Assembly: GCA_015143295.1 (NCBI GenBank)
Contig: CM026560.1
Coordinates: 3,908,501 to 3,972,500 of the forward strand
Source of the DNA: Tetracentron sinense
Taxonomy: Eukaryota; Streptophyta; Magnoliopsida; Trochodendrales; Trochodendraceae
Direction: 5' to 3'
DNA: 64,000 bases
Notes under the pieces: generated by a model
Databases searched by the model: none
What the model saw: the letters and a program-made list of their open reading frames with translations, nothing else
Told to the model about the DNA's origin: nothing
Position numbers and translations under genes: made by a program
Part shown: positions 8,941-23,900 of the stretch, piece after piece
Numbering within the stretch: position 1 is the first letter of the stretch
Layout: every line of letters starts with the position of its first letter

Positions 8941-11900
8941 GTCCGTTCCCATTTATTTCTTCATCCTTTTGAAAATTTCCACTTTTTGTTATGAGTCTTG
9001 TTCAATTCGCTTATGTAATTTTACCAGTAATTGTAGCATTCTCGACTGTATATATATATATATATATATTTACTGAATGTTACCGTTTTGAATTGGATAT
9101 ATGTATTGGGGGCGGAGGGTTTGCTCTTCTTTTGGCTGATCGGAATGTTTCATCCTTGTTGTTCATGGTATCATAGTAACAAAGTTGGGGTTCAGGATGA
9201 TTCGGTGGTGGGGGTCTAGTTCGGCAAAATTCAGCCAGGTCAGGAAAAAATGGAAACAATAATTTTTTTTAATAATTATAAAGAGAAAGTTACCAAGTCG
9301 GAGTTTGAGAATTATTTATTAAGGAAATTTTTTGAAAAGAATAGCAAATTTTGGAAAATTCGAAAATATATCAGTAAAACATTGGGCAAAATAAATAAAA
9401 AATATTGAATAAGATTAGTAATTATTAAATTATAAACAAATATTTTTCATATATTAAATATTTATTTGGGACTTTTTTAAAAAGTTGTTTTGTAAAATTC
9501 GCGACTTTTGGAAGAAGTCGTGAATAGTTAGGGAATTAATCCTTCGACGAAAAAGTAGTGTATTATTCTGGACTTTTTGAAAAAAGCGGAGAACTTTGTT
9601 ACTATACATGATATTGACTCGTGCTATGGAGAACGATCTGAAGAAGCTGATCGAGGGGCAAGAAAAAATGCTTCCGGATCAAGTCAAGATGAGGGGTTAG
9701 TTTCTGAATAAAATGGTATTCATGGATTCTCGTTTCAGTAGTAGACAACGAGGTAAAAAGTAGGAAGACTTCTTGAGTGGTGCATGCCTTGATCAGTCCC
9801 CAAGCTCTACAAACCGAAAATTCACTTACTCAACTGCTCTGATTTTGTCAAAGGCTGTCCGATTGAGTTCCCCAAATTCAAGGGGAATGATCTGTTAGGT
9901 TGGATTTGTAGGAAAGTTCATGGACTATCATAATCTGAGGATCAAAGAGTGACAATGGCTACGTTTCATTTAGAAGATGACGCAATTCAATGTACCAGTG
10001 GATACTTAACAATGTCGGGGAGCTGTCTTGGGTGATTTTCAAGGAAGCACTCTTTTCAGTAGTTGTTATATAAGTGCTCTCAGTGATGAAATCAAATTTG
10101 ATATCAAGATCCATAAGCCAAAAAAATTGGTACAATCAATTTCATTGGCACTCCTATTTGATGATAAGTGTACTCAGATCCGTAAGCAGTCCCAACCCAT
10201 GATTAGAAGAACTAATACTTTATCCACCTCTCTTAAGATTTCGAACCCGGGACCCAAAAATACACCCATCCCCTCAAAAAATTGACAGCAGTAGAAATGA
10301 TGGGAGTGTAGGAAAAAGTTTTACTATAATTGCGATGAGATAATTTGCACCGGGCCACCATTACAAAGCCCAACAACAAATCTTTTCGATTGATGGTAAC
10401 CCTTTGGCAGAATGGGAGGAGGATTGTGAGACGGGAGAAAATTCAGAACCGCAAGATTTCAACTCATCAGAAGAAGTATCTTTGCTAAAATATTTGCACG
10501 CCCTAGCTGGTTCTGTTGTACCACAAACCATGAGGATGCATTGATTTTTAAATTAATGGCCCAGGGTGATTCTTATTGGTTCAGGTAGCACCCACAACTT
10601 TATTAATTCATTATTAGCAAGGAAGTTGGGTTGTTTGGTGAAACATGGTTGTGAATTCCAAGTGACAGTAGCTAACAGTGAGAAATTATCCATTGAAGGT
10701 ATGTGCCCAGATTTTCTAGTTACTATTCAGAATTCATGCTTGCATGTTGACTCATATTTGTTAGCATTGGGGGCTTGTGGTACGGTGCTTGGCGCGGATT
10801 GGTTGTGAACACTATGCCCAATTTTTGGGGATTCCTCTAAGCTCTGGTTGCAGTTCACATGCGGAGGAAAATTGACCAATTAAATGGGGTTTCGTGTGCT
10901 GCCCTGAAGTTGATCAATGTAGACAGAATGGACAAGTCAGTTAGTTCCAAGGCACCTTCCTTGCCTCGAAGGCAGTGGAAGAAGACATTCCCTCCGAATC
11001 ATCAAGAATCCTAGATGACTATGCTGATATCTTTTCTGAGCCGACTGGTTTACCACCCAGGTGAGTGCCACTGCATTACACTGGCCCCTGGAAGCAAATC
11101 CACTAATATGCGGCCCTACTGCTATTCTCACTTTCAAAAGGAAGAATCATGAGGATAACAAGATGTTGAGGTCTGAAATAATTAGGCCGAATAATAGCCC
11201 ATTTTCTTCCCTAGTCTTGTTAGTTTGAAAATGAGATGGCTCATGGCGAATGTATATATGGATTATGGACTACTGGGCTCTTAATGACATAATGGTCAAG
11301 GACCGATTTCTAGTTCCTATCATTGATGAGCTTCATGGGGCTATCTACTTTTCCAAGCTGGATATTTGATCAGGTTATCACCAAATTTGCGTGAGGGAAG
11401 AAGATATTCCTAAGATGGCCTTTCGGACACACAAAGGACACTACAAATTTTTGGTAATGCCATTTGGGTTGATGAATGTTCAGTCAACCTTTTAAGGGTT
11501 GATGAATGATATATTTCGTCCTTATCTCCGAGACTCCGACGATTTGTTTTGGTATTTTTTTTATGATATCTTAATTTATAGTCGTATCTGGAGCGAGAAT
11601 CTTGATCACTTACTGATTATTTTTACTATCGTTCGTTCTAATAAGTTATTTGTGAAGAGGTCCAAGTGTACTTTTGGCAGAAAGAAAATTTACTACTTGG
11701 GGCATATTATTTCAATGGAGGGTGTGGCTGCAGACCCTACAAAAATAGACAGTATTTTTCCTTGCCACGCCCATAGTTTTTAAGCGAGACCATGCAACGT
11801 TTATAAATCATGATCCAAATTTGGGAGCATTTTCCAGCAAGGTACCCTAGCTCCTCCTCCTCCAACATCCTCGTTGGTTCTTTTGACTATTTTTTAGTAG

Positions 11901-14900
11901 GGTGAATCTTATGAGGTGGTAGAGTTTTATGTGATGCTCATAGGTCTATGTTAAGTAAGAGGGGAGTATCCCTCTGGTTGTTGGTGATAGTAGCCTGGTA
12001 GGAGCATGCCCACAGTTGCCAGCGTTAGTGGGAGAGCTCTACCAATAACCCGCCCTTCGGGAATTCTTGGGTCTGACAGGGTACTTAGTACTATCAAAAA
12101 TTGTTCGAGATTTTAGGAAGATAAGTGCCCCTTTGACTGCCCAACTAAAGAAGAAGGCTTTCCCATGGAATGAGGATACCAAATTGTCTTTGAAGTACTT
12201 AAGTCAGACATGTCCGCCACCCCAGTTCTTGCATTACCAGATTTTTCTCTGCCATTTGTGATAGAGTGTGATGCCTCGAGCTCTGGAATTGGTGGTGTGT
12301 TTTGCAGAATGGTCGCCTTATATCTTACACGAGAAAGGCCCCATCAGGAAAGAAACCTCGGGCTATCCACTTATGCGAAGGAGATGCTAGTTATAATGCA
12401 TGTTATTTCTAAGTGGCAGCTGTATCTAGTTGGATTACATTTCAAAATCCGTACAACCATAAAATCCTTAAGAACATAATGGAGCAGCACATTACCACTC
12501 CTTCCCAATAAAAATGATTGCCAAATTGATGGGGTATGACTTTGAGGTGGCATTCAAAAAAGGGGTGAGAATACTGTGGCTGATGCATTATCCAGAAGAG
12601 ACGAAGAAGCCTTATTGATGCGCTCTATGCTGGTTCCTCTGTTGCTCGAGGAGATGAAGTGTGAGAGTATAAGAGATGTCGAATTGGTTGCTATTATCAA
12701 TAAGCTCAAAGGTGACCCAAACTCATTGCCAAAATATTCTTGGGATGGTGAGACCTGCACTACAAGGGTTGATTAGTTTCTGATCCAACGACAGATGGAT
12801 TAAGAAGATCTTGCAGATTCATCACGACTCTCCTGATGCGTCACTCAGGATACTTGAAGACATACAAGTGGTTTTCACAGGTATTTTACTGGAGGGGAAT
12901 TTGTAAGAACATTAGACAACATATTGCAGAATGTGATGTTTGTCAAAGGAATAAGAGTGAATCCATCTCACCACTGGGACGATTAGTACCTTTACCAATT
13001 CCAGAAAGAATATGGATTGATATGACCATGGATTTCATTGAAGGACTGCCTAGTTGTCGTGTAGAGAATGTTATTTTGTCGTTATGGATTGCTTAAGTAA
13101 ATACGTGCATTTCTTGCTCCTTTCTTACCCATACATGGCAGCCACTGTTGCTAAGGTATTTGTTGGTAATTTTTTAAACTCCATTGTATGCCAGCCTCTA
13201 TCATAACGACAAGGATGTTGTCTTTACATACCTACATCTCCCTTCTAGAACGAGTTCTACAAATTGCAAGGCACTAAGTTGCAAATGAGCACATCTTATC
13301 ATCCTCAAACTGACGGGCAGTCTGAATGTGCCAATTGTTGTCTAGAAACTTATCTTCGGTGCAGTGGGTAGATTGGCTTCCATGGACGGAGTGGTGGTAC
13401 AATACTTCCTTCCACGATTCTATTAAAATGACCCCCTTAGTAGCGGTTTATGGGCAGCCGCCACCAACCATTGCAGCATATATTCCATGCACCACTATTG
13501 TTTATCGTGTTGATGAAGCTCTCCGCTCTCGTGATTATATTTTGGAACTTCTCAAAAAGCACTGAATGCTTCTCAATCCCACATGAAACAATAAGCTGAC
13601 AAGCATCGAACATGGCACCAATTGGAGGTGGGAGATATGCTATGCTTGAAGTTGCAATCTTATAGGCAGGTCTCGGTAGCAATGTGAAGTTCAATGAAGT
13701 TGTCTCATTTGTTACTATGGACCATATTGCATTACTAAATGCATAGGCCAGGTGGTATATAGGCTGGATCTTCCAGTTGGTTTAGTTTGTGAGGTTGTTA
13801 GGGTTGGAAGTTGAGGTTTGAGAGAGAGAGGAAGAAGAAGAAGGAGAAGGAGATTAGGTTTAGGGAAAAATAGGGAGAGATTATCTCTTTCACACTCTTT
13901 ATTATTTATATTCCACTAATGGTCTACTATTAGCATATAAGAGCTATTAATAATAGACCCACAATACAGTATATAAGAGATAACATAAAGACAAAGCTCA
14001 TAGGAATAAAACCCATAATGCCTTATTCAACACTCTCCCTCAAGTTGGTGCGTAGATATCACTCATGCCCAACTTACCAACAATATTTCGGAACTGAGTA
14101 CCACTAAGACCCTTAGTCAACATAACAGCCAGTTGATCTTCTGGCTTCACAAACGGGGTGCAAATATCCCCTTCAACTTCTCCTTGATGAAATAACGATC
14201 CACCTCAATATGCTTTGTTCTGTCATGCTGCACCGGATTATGAACAATACTAATAGTGGCTTTATTATCACAATATAAGCTCATGGGCCTTTAGTAGGAA
14301 GCCCAATCTCACTCAGGAGTAATCAAAGCCAAAGCAGTTTACACACACCATGTGCCATGGCTCTAAACTTTGCCTCTGCACTAGATCTAGCAACTACATT
14401 CTGCTTCTTACTTCTCCATGTGACAAGATTACCTTAAACCATGGTACAATATCTGGAAGTAGAGCGTCTATCATAAATCGAGTCAGCCCAATATGCGTGA
14501 GTGTAGGCTTCAACCCTTAAGTTACCATTACAAGTATATAACAAACCATTCCTAGGAGATGACTTTAAGTAGTGGAGGATCCGATTCATTGCCTCTAGGT
14601 GGCCAGTATTTGGTGAATGCATGAATTGGCTGACAGTATAAGCAATGTTTGGCTTGGTAAGGGACAAATAAATAAGTCTGTCAACAATTATATGGTACCT
14701 TCCAACATCTAGCAGATGTTCCCCACTAGCTTCATTGAGTTTATGATTAGGGTCTATAGGTGTATCACATGGCTTACAACCCATCATGCCCGTCTCTTCT
14801 AGTAGGTCAAGTACATACATGCGCTGAGAGACAAATATGCCCTTTTTAGATCGGACAACTTTAATTCCAAGGAAATACTTTAGAAGACCCAGATCTTTGA

Positions 14901-17900
14901 TCTCAAATTCCTTTGCTAACTTGCCCTTCAGAGATTCTATCTCATCCAAATCATCAACTGTTACAACAATGTGATCCACATAAACAATCAAAACAGTCAT
15001 GTTCTAGCATGACCGCTTGAGAAACAATGTTTGGTCTGCTTGACTTTGTTTGTAACCATTCTTCACCATAACATTGCAAAAACGCTCAAACCATGCTCTG
15101 GGGGACTGCTTTAGTTCATACAAAGCCTTCTTTAGCTTACACACCTTCCCTTCATCTAAGGGGCATTTGAACCCAGGAGGAGGTACCATATGCATCTCTT
15201 CCTCTAAATCACTGTGAAGAAATGCATTCTTCACGTCAAGCTGAAACAAGGGCCAATTCTGGTTGACTGCAAGATAAAGGAGGACTCTCACTGAGTCCAT
15301 TTTTGCAATTGGAATAAATCTCTCTTGATAGTCTATGCCGTACGTCTGAGTATTGAAAGTATGTCTTTTTATAATTTTAGAAAAACAGTTCTTGGGGGGC
15401 ATACATCGAATCCCAAGATCTGACTATAGTTCTAATGGATTTTATTCAATGAAGGATAAAACAATCACATTCGCGACTTTGATATAGAAAAGTCGTCTCT
15501 ACGATTTAAAGGATAGAATGATACCTACAAAACTTCGCAAGTGAAAAGTCTGATTCGCGATTCACACGAACCTTCTTTATTCCTTTAAAGTTTTTCTCCA
15601 ATGGAAGCTAATGGCCCTTCTAATTCAAGCTCTATGATTTTTTATTCTTTCTTGAATGCAAGATCCTTTCTTGAACAATAAAGAATGAATCTTTATCTTC
15701 AAAGATTGGTTCTGATATTATTCAAGATCAAAACAAAAACCAAGAGAAGAAGATGGGAGTAGTGACCGTACAACCCAAGGGAGGGGAGTGATTTGGGCGT
15801 GAGCTTTAGGGGAGAGAGAAAAACGTGTGGGGAGAGTTGTGCCAAAGGTGTGGGCGTCCCACTCTTTATATAGGCTAACAACCTTATCTTTTGATTGCTT
15901 ACTTGCAATCCAAGACTTCTATCTCAATTTTAATCCAATTAGAATTCCCTCTTGTTGATTCTTTAATGATAATTCCTAATCCAATTAGGATTTATCCAAA
16001 ATAGAAACTAACATTATCCATTCCCTATTTAATATAATGGGAAAAACAATTATAACCTAATAATTCAATCCCTACTTAATAGGAAGTCATTAGGTAACAA
16101 ACTAATCAATTCCCTACTTAATAGGAAATCATTAATTAGTGACCAAGTAATCTAATCCCTACATAATAGGTGATAATTAATTAGCAACCAATTAATTGGA
16201 TGAGGTTATATTGAAGTGGGCGTCCCACCCTAGGTGGGCCCCACAATTCTCACGCCCCTTTTGAGTTCCAAACTCCTTGATGGTTAAGTTTTGATCTTTA
16301 TCAAAATCCCATATGGGTCCTACCCATTTGGTTAATCACATCTTATGTGATTTCACCTATTAGAGCTTCACTATACCATGTAGTGATTTACATGGAGAAA
16401 TTAATTAATTTAATTATTAATTAAATTAAAAAACTTTAAGAAGGTCCTAGTGTGTAAGATCTAAAGGGATCTCCTATTTCCGGTTGTGGGACCAAGTGCT
16501 TCACCTTTTGGTTGAAGCCTTATTGCTAGGAAACATTTTCCTATGATACCATTAGGATCATTGAATAATGTCTTTGTCCCTGGACTTCCACTAATCACAA
16601 TAATGTCTATTAAGACAATGTGACTAACCCCCCAGAAATATGAGAATTACTTGCAGGTATTATCTATTACAAGATTTGTTTACAGACACGTCCTTCCACC
16701 ATCCAATATTGTTATAAGCTTATGGGACAATACCTTATACTGTCTGTAATCCCTACCTTATAATGAGAACCCTTTCTCTTTGATACTTTTAGTCAAACTT
16801 GGACTTTCAAAACTATTTGAAATTCTTTAAAAGAAATAATAATAATTATTAATTTCCTTATACATAGAAAATAACATTTTCAATAAAACCATTTCATCGA
16901 TAAATTCCAGCACTGGTTTTCCAAGTCCGGTTTGACATATGTCAACTCAATATAATTTACTCTAAATGAAGAGTGGTGGAGTCCTTGTTGAGCGTTCACA
17001 CACTTCTTCTAGTATAACGTACATAACCCAATTAGCCCGTATTTAGGAACTAATCAATGTGTAAGTTAGTAGGAATACATTGTCCATATGTATCCTAAAT
17101 AACTTAGAACAATTCTAGGTCTACAAGGAACCGAAAAAATATCTCCTTAGCAATTGGTTCAAAACTAATTGGATGGTTTTCCTACAATGTTACCTAAGGG
17201 ACAAAGTAGTCTCATCTTATGAGATACTTTTAATATGTTACCCAATGTAGAAGACAATGTGTGAATGTAAATATGCTTTTATTAATAAAGTAGATTAATA
17301 CAATTTCGGAATGACTTTTGTGGGCATATATGTCTAACAAGTATACTCCTTTGTAACCAAGTGAGCTTTGTATCTCTTAATTGAGCCATCCGACGGTGTT
17401 TTACTGTAAACACCCACCTACATCCAACCGGCCTCTTCTCTCTTGGTAGGTTGACCATATCCCAAGTACTATATTTTTGAGTGAACACATCTCTTCTTCC
17501 ATAGCCTGTTTCTATTCTGGTTAAGACAGTGCATCTGCTAAACTGCGAAGGACATAAACAGAAGACAAAACTAATGCAAACGAGCGATACGAAGAAGACA
17601 AGAAATGGTAAGATACAACATTAGAGATAGGATGTTGAGTACATGTTATAGTGCATTTTCTAAGAGCAATAGGAATTTCAGATTCAACAATGTCAAGACC
17701 AGAATGAACAACAATGTTACACGGATCAGAAGAAGTCTTTTGGTGGGGCTCATAATGTTCTTTCTGCCTTCTCTTGTATACCTGCAATTCTTTGACCATA
17801 GTTTCACACTTCCCCTATCTACAATCACTGTCAGATGAGAAAATAGGAATGTGAAGAGAAGAAGATATTTCTTCACAGAAGCTCTCCCCCTGAAGAGATG

Positions 17901-20900
17901 TCTTATTGGCAGAAAAATATGGGGTAGACAAAAAAAATGTGACATCTATAGATATGAAGGACCGATGAGACGCCCCGAACCCGCGGCTGGGAAATCAACT
18001 TCCAAGACGCGTGCTCGTTCGTCATAACCACGCATGCGGAAGACTTTACCCGCGAAAATGCGGGGATTTTTCAACTTTTCTGATGAGCTTATGTAAGCGG
18101 TAACAACCGGTCATTACAATAACCCATCATAAGCAAATACGTTACCTCACTGGCTACAATAGCCGTTACTTTTGGCGCCACAACTGCGCCGGTACACTTT
18201 CAGAATCCATCAAGTCTAACTCCTTGTCAATCGGTAACTGCTTCCAAATCTGAATACATAAAATGAGAGGAGTGAGCTATAGAGCCCAGCAAAATCCACA
18301 ATCCATCTAGGCTATTTTCCACCTAGTAACAATCATCATCATCAATAAAAATATAGTGTTGCAATACAATTCTCATATTATAATAATATATAATCTCGTA
18401 ATCCGTGACCCGAGGTCACTCAGGGCTATTCACTCTATTTCGAGGTTCCCAACCTCAATTTCCAAGTTCATCCAATCATCATCTACACCACTAGGTTACC
18501 ATCCCAGACAACTGCTCACACTCTATTCTTGAGTCCGTACACTCAATTAACTGGCCTTCACCCGTATTCAACCTGAGTCCGTAGACTCAATATCCAAGTT
18601 AGAGTTCGTAGACTCGTTATCCATTTCCAAATCCGTTACCATTAATTTTGTTACCATGGTGTCCCATACCCCCATGATAACTATCGAGATCAACCGGGCT
18701 TACACCCAATGAAATCAAACCTTGAATCCTTAGACTTCGTACAACCTTGAGTCCATAGACTCCGTATATAATCCAGGCCTTCACCCGCTAAAACCAACAC
18801 AATCGTCTGATCTCAGCCACGGTGAGGAACTCTAGCCTCACGGCATATCTATCAGATTACAGACAACACAACCATCTGACTCAGCCACGGTGGGGACCTC
18901 TATTCTCACGGCATCTCTATCAAATAACACAACAATCTGACTCAGCCACGGTACAGACGACATATCTATCAGAGGCATCACCACCTACTGACTCAGCCTC
19001 GGTACGGCATATCTATCAGATAACACAACCATCTGACTCAGCCACGGTGGGGACCTCTATCCACACGGCATATCTATCAGATAACACAATCATCTGACTC
19101 AGCCACGGTGGGGACTTCTGTCCTCACGGCATATCTATCAGATAACACAACCATCTGACTCAGCCACGGTACGGATGGCATATCTATCAGAGGCATCATA
19201 ACCTACTGACTCAGCCTCGGTACGACATATCTATCAGATAACACAACCATCTGACTCAGCCACGGTGGGGACTTCCATCCTCACGGCATATCTATCAGAT
19301 AACACAACCATCTGACTCAGCCACGGTACGGACGACATATCTATCAGAGGCATCACAACCTACTGACTCAGCCTCGGTACGACATATCTATCAGATAACA
19401 CAACCATCTGACTCAGCCACGGTACGGACGGCATATCTATCAGAGGCATCACAGCCTACTGACTCAGCCTCGGTACGGCATATCTATCAAATAACACAAC
19501 CATCTGACTCAGCCACGGTAAGGACGGCATATCTATCAGAGGCATCACAGCCTACTGACTCAGCCTCGGTACGGCATATCTATCAGATAACACAACCATC
19601 TGACTCAGCCACGGTGGGGACCTCTATCCACACGGCCTATCTATCAAATAACACAATCATCTGACTCAGCCACGGTGGGGACTTCTGTCCTCATGGCATA
19701 TCTATCAGATAACACAACCATCTGACTCAGCCACGGTACGGACGGCATATCTATCAGAGGCATCATAACCTACTGACTCAGCCTCGGTACGGCATATTTA
19801 TCAGATAACATAACAATCTGTTCTCCCCTGACCTAGTCAAAGAGGATCTATGGATATCAAATCCACCCACTCCCGACTATCAATCACGGTGGATTATACT
19901 TTAACCCTGATTAGGTTTTCTAACCACAAATTAACCCCAGTTAACCCAAGCCTCGCTTGGTTAACTGAAATACCCGGACCTCGCGCCCGTGAACCAAATC
20001 CGGTAACACACCGTCCCGTTAGGGAACACTTCCAGGCTAATGGATGTGTCTATAGCCTTATACGACCTGCAAAACAACTTTTCGACACTCCAGGGTGACA
20101 ATACAATTTACCCGGGACCCGATCTGGGCTCCTCGAATGTCCACATAACATCACAACATCACATAGGGGTTTCTGACCCTTTTCCCATCCATGCCTTTTA
20201 CGCAGTGAGTCTAAATCCGGGGTTTTGAGACCCGAGACCGAGGGTTACACCCCTCTACTCATTTTCCACGCACAACCACCTTCCCATAACATATCCACGG
20301 TGTCTCAGACCCTTTTCCATCAACGCGCATACATTTCACATAAAGAATATACCAAATAACAGGGAAAAGAGAAGAGATGGAAGGGGTTTTTACCTCTTTC
20401 ACGCACTTCGAGGCGTCTAAGGCCGAAACGGACACCGCCAACGCGTTCAGGAGGACGATCAACCCCAAGGTGAAGCTCCTCACCTTCAAACCTTCACTTT
20501 CTCTCTCTACACGTTGATCGAGACGCCGGGGAAGAAAATAGACGTCGCCAACGCGTCGGGGACGTCGAAAAACCCCCAAGGTGGACTCCCTTTTCTTTTC
20601 TCTCTTCCTTTCTCTCTCCTCTTTCTCTCTCTTCCTTTCTCTCTCCTCACTCTCTCTCTAAAATTTCTGTGGCAGTGCAAACCGTGAGCAATTAGGGGCT
20701 GGCCCCCATTTATATAGGCCTTAAATGGGTTTAGATCATGTGCAAAAGCATATGACCCATTTGGTGTGGAAAGGTGTGGTTGACCAAGTCAACCACTTTG
20801 ACTAGTTTGACCAGTTTGACTGGATTTTCCCATTTTTCATGCATATATCCTTTCAAACCCTATTATATAACGCCTGATAGTGATGAAACTTCAGGTGACC

Positions 20901-23900
20901 GAACTTGGGACAGCCCGACACCTACTGTAAAAATTTTGGGGAAAAATACTAAGTTTTGACAGCTACACTTTAGTCCAGAAGAAAACTGCAAAACCCACTA
21001 ATTTTCTGATTTCGGACACAAAACAGGTCGCCGTTTCTTCGTTTGAGATAACTAACTGCCGAGACGAAAGAGATTAGTTCCCACGGCCGACCGGCACGCA
21101 TTAGTACCAACCGCACGGATTTCTATTAGGATCTCCAATAAATATTGGGTCCCACTTAATTTCTGAAAATTTGGAAATTTCCCATTTTTCTCAATTTTAT
21201 CACACATAATGGCCCTGCGGTCCCGCGAAATGATACCTGACGGAACCGATACGATAGGGTTGTGTCCCGGCAGTCGACCGGCACACTGTGTGCGATTTTC
21301 GCGAAAAGATATTGAGATTTCCTCGGTGCACTTCAATCCCGAGCAAAACTTACTTTTTATTAATTTAACAAACACTCAAGTATTTAACCCCAGTTAAGGA
21401 CCAATAAATGCATAATTTTATTATTTAAAATTCTGGGGCATTACAACCGACGAGAAGGAGAATGATAACATTTATACCCCTTTTGATGAGGAACATACCC
21501 AAGAAAGATACATCGAAGAGCCTTAGGATCAAGCTTTGTGCGAGCAAAACGAATAATATGTAGAAAGCAAATACATCCAAAAATCTATGGAGCCACTGGA
21601 AACAAATTAGTGAAAGGGGATAACAGGGAAATCGGAGATTAGAACTCCAAAATCCGGGAAGGCATTCAAGTGATTGAGAAAGCAACAGTTAAAACGACAT
21701 CAGACCAAAAAAGTTTAGGCACATTCATAGCAAACATAAACGAGCAAGTGACTTCCAACATATGTCTGTTTTTTTCGCTTAGCCACACCATTTTGTTGAG
21801 GTGTGTCAGCACAAGAAAATGAATGATACCATGAGAATCAAAAAATTTAGTCAAACTAGCAGACATATGTTCTCCCCCATTGTCTGAATGAAGGACTTTA
21901 ATTGAGGCATTAAATTAAGTGACAATCATTGTATCAAAAAAAGGAAAAACAGTGCTAACTTCACCCTTAGATTTTAATATCTACACCCATGTAGTACAAG
22001 AAAAATCACCACAAAAGTAACAAAATACTCAAAACCATACGATGAAGTAACAAGGGATGGTCCCCACACATCAAGATGCACAAGAGAAAATGGTGAATTG
22101 CATTTATTACCACTATAGGGATATGAAGTTCAATAATGTTTTGCAAATTCGCAAGTTTTACACTGAAAAGAAGAAAGCACACTAGAAACAGATAAATGTG
22201 GAAACAAATGCCTAAGAAGGGAAATGGAGGGGTGACCGAGACATCTGTGCCTACAGTATAACTCTTTCCTACTACTAATACTCCGAACACCATGGGGTAT
22301 TTACTGGACTGATGAAGCAATGCGAGGCAAAGGGTCGAGCAGATACAGTCATCGCTCCTCATGGCCTGTACCAATCATCCTCTTCCTTTTTAAGTCCTGA
22401 AAAACACAATGAAAAGGAAAGAAATTGATGCTACCGTTCAATAATTTGGTAATATGGTTAACGGATAAAAGATTCAAGGTGAACTTAGGAACATGAAGAT
22501 TAAAGGAAAGAGACATAGAGGGTGTAACATCAACACTCCCCTTACCCGCGGAAATCATCGATCTCATCTCGAGACAGGTGAGGGCTATCAGATGGAGGTA
22601 CAATAGTAGATATTGGGGCTGTGGATGTAACAGAGTTTGCACTCGAACCCCCTCCAAGTCTTCTATCCTTGTCTCCTCGTCCACCACCAAGATCTCGTGG
22701 GATGGACGGCCATGTAGATCCCAACAAGTGTCTTTTGTATGACGTGTGTGCCTATAGTGGTCACATTTAAGTTTCTCCCGATCATTAGTAGAAGATCCAA
22801 AACAACCACCTCTGCCACAACCACCACTCCTGCCTCTTCGTTGGAATGAGGAGACTAGTGCAAATCTATCAATAATAGGAGGAGGGAGCATAGCACTCCG
22901 ACGATGCTCCTTATGGTGTAAATATGCATAAACCTTATTAGGAGGTGGGACCAGGTCTTTGCCAAGGATTTGAACCTTGACTTGTTCATAGTCCATATTC
23001 AGCCCTGCAAGTAGCTCAAACACCCGATTTTGTTCAACTAATTTTGTATAAGCAGCCGCATCCTCAGGACACTAGGTCTGATAGTGATCTAGCTCTTCCC
23101 AGAGACGGCGAAGAGTAGAGTAGTAGGTGGGAATAGACATATCCCCTTGTTTGAGTTGTGAGATACTTTGACGCAGCTCATAAACACGAGTTATACCCCC
23201 TATCTCAGAATAGGTCTGTGTCACAACATCTTATATAGCTTTGGCGGAAGGAAGGAACAGGTAGGCACTACTCATGTCTTGTTGCATAGAGTGGAGAAGC
23301 CATGACATAACAACTGTATTCACAGCCTCCTACTTGGCATAGTCTGGATCTATAGACTTGGGAGTGGAGATGGTTCCTTTAAGTATCTCATCTTCCCCTT
23401 GCCTTTAACAAACAACATCGCAGATTGAGACCAAGTAAGAAAATTTGTCTCATCTAACTTCACTGTAGTAATCTAGAGGTTTGGTGCATCACTAGCACTA
23501 ACCTCAATACTCTCTCCACCCTGTACAGGCACACTAGAGGACTGACTAACCTCAGATTCATTCATCATGAATGTCAAAGTACTAATCTTTAAAAAAAAAC
23601 AATAAGCTAGGGTTCCACAACCCAACCCAAAAGTACCTCCACAATAGGTAGAATAGTGAACAATACTAAAAACAGCAACCCGAGAACAACCTAACAATGT
23701 TCGGGATAATAGAAATCTATGGAATAGCCCACACCAGCCATATACTAATTTTCAAGTAACAAAAAAGGGCCCCAACAGTAAAAAAAAAAAAAAAAGGGCA
23801 ATTATAGGGGTGAAAAACCTTCGTGGGGCATTCAATACTTCTCTGATCTTCATGAAGCTTGTTTCAATCCGTCAATATTTATCATATGGATCAAACTCAA

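Noticed and set aside
8991-9176. Open frame directly after HCF136 exon 1
   Set aside because: It is intron sequence containing a TA microsatellite and a probable LTR end; HCF136 protein homology resumes only at 25762.
13801-13860. GA-rich run as a possible promoter element
   Set aside because: It is part of the copia LTR and is repeated in the partner LTR at about 24195-24250.
18799-19815. Regularly spaced repeats that could suggest a CRISPR array
   Set aside because: Plant nuclear context; units are contiguous tandem repeats with no unique spacers and lie inside an LTR with target duplications.
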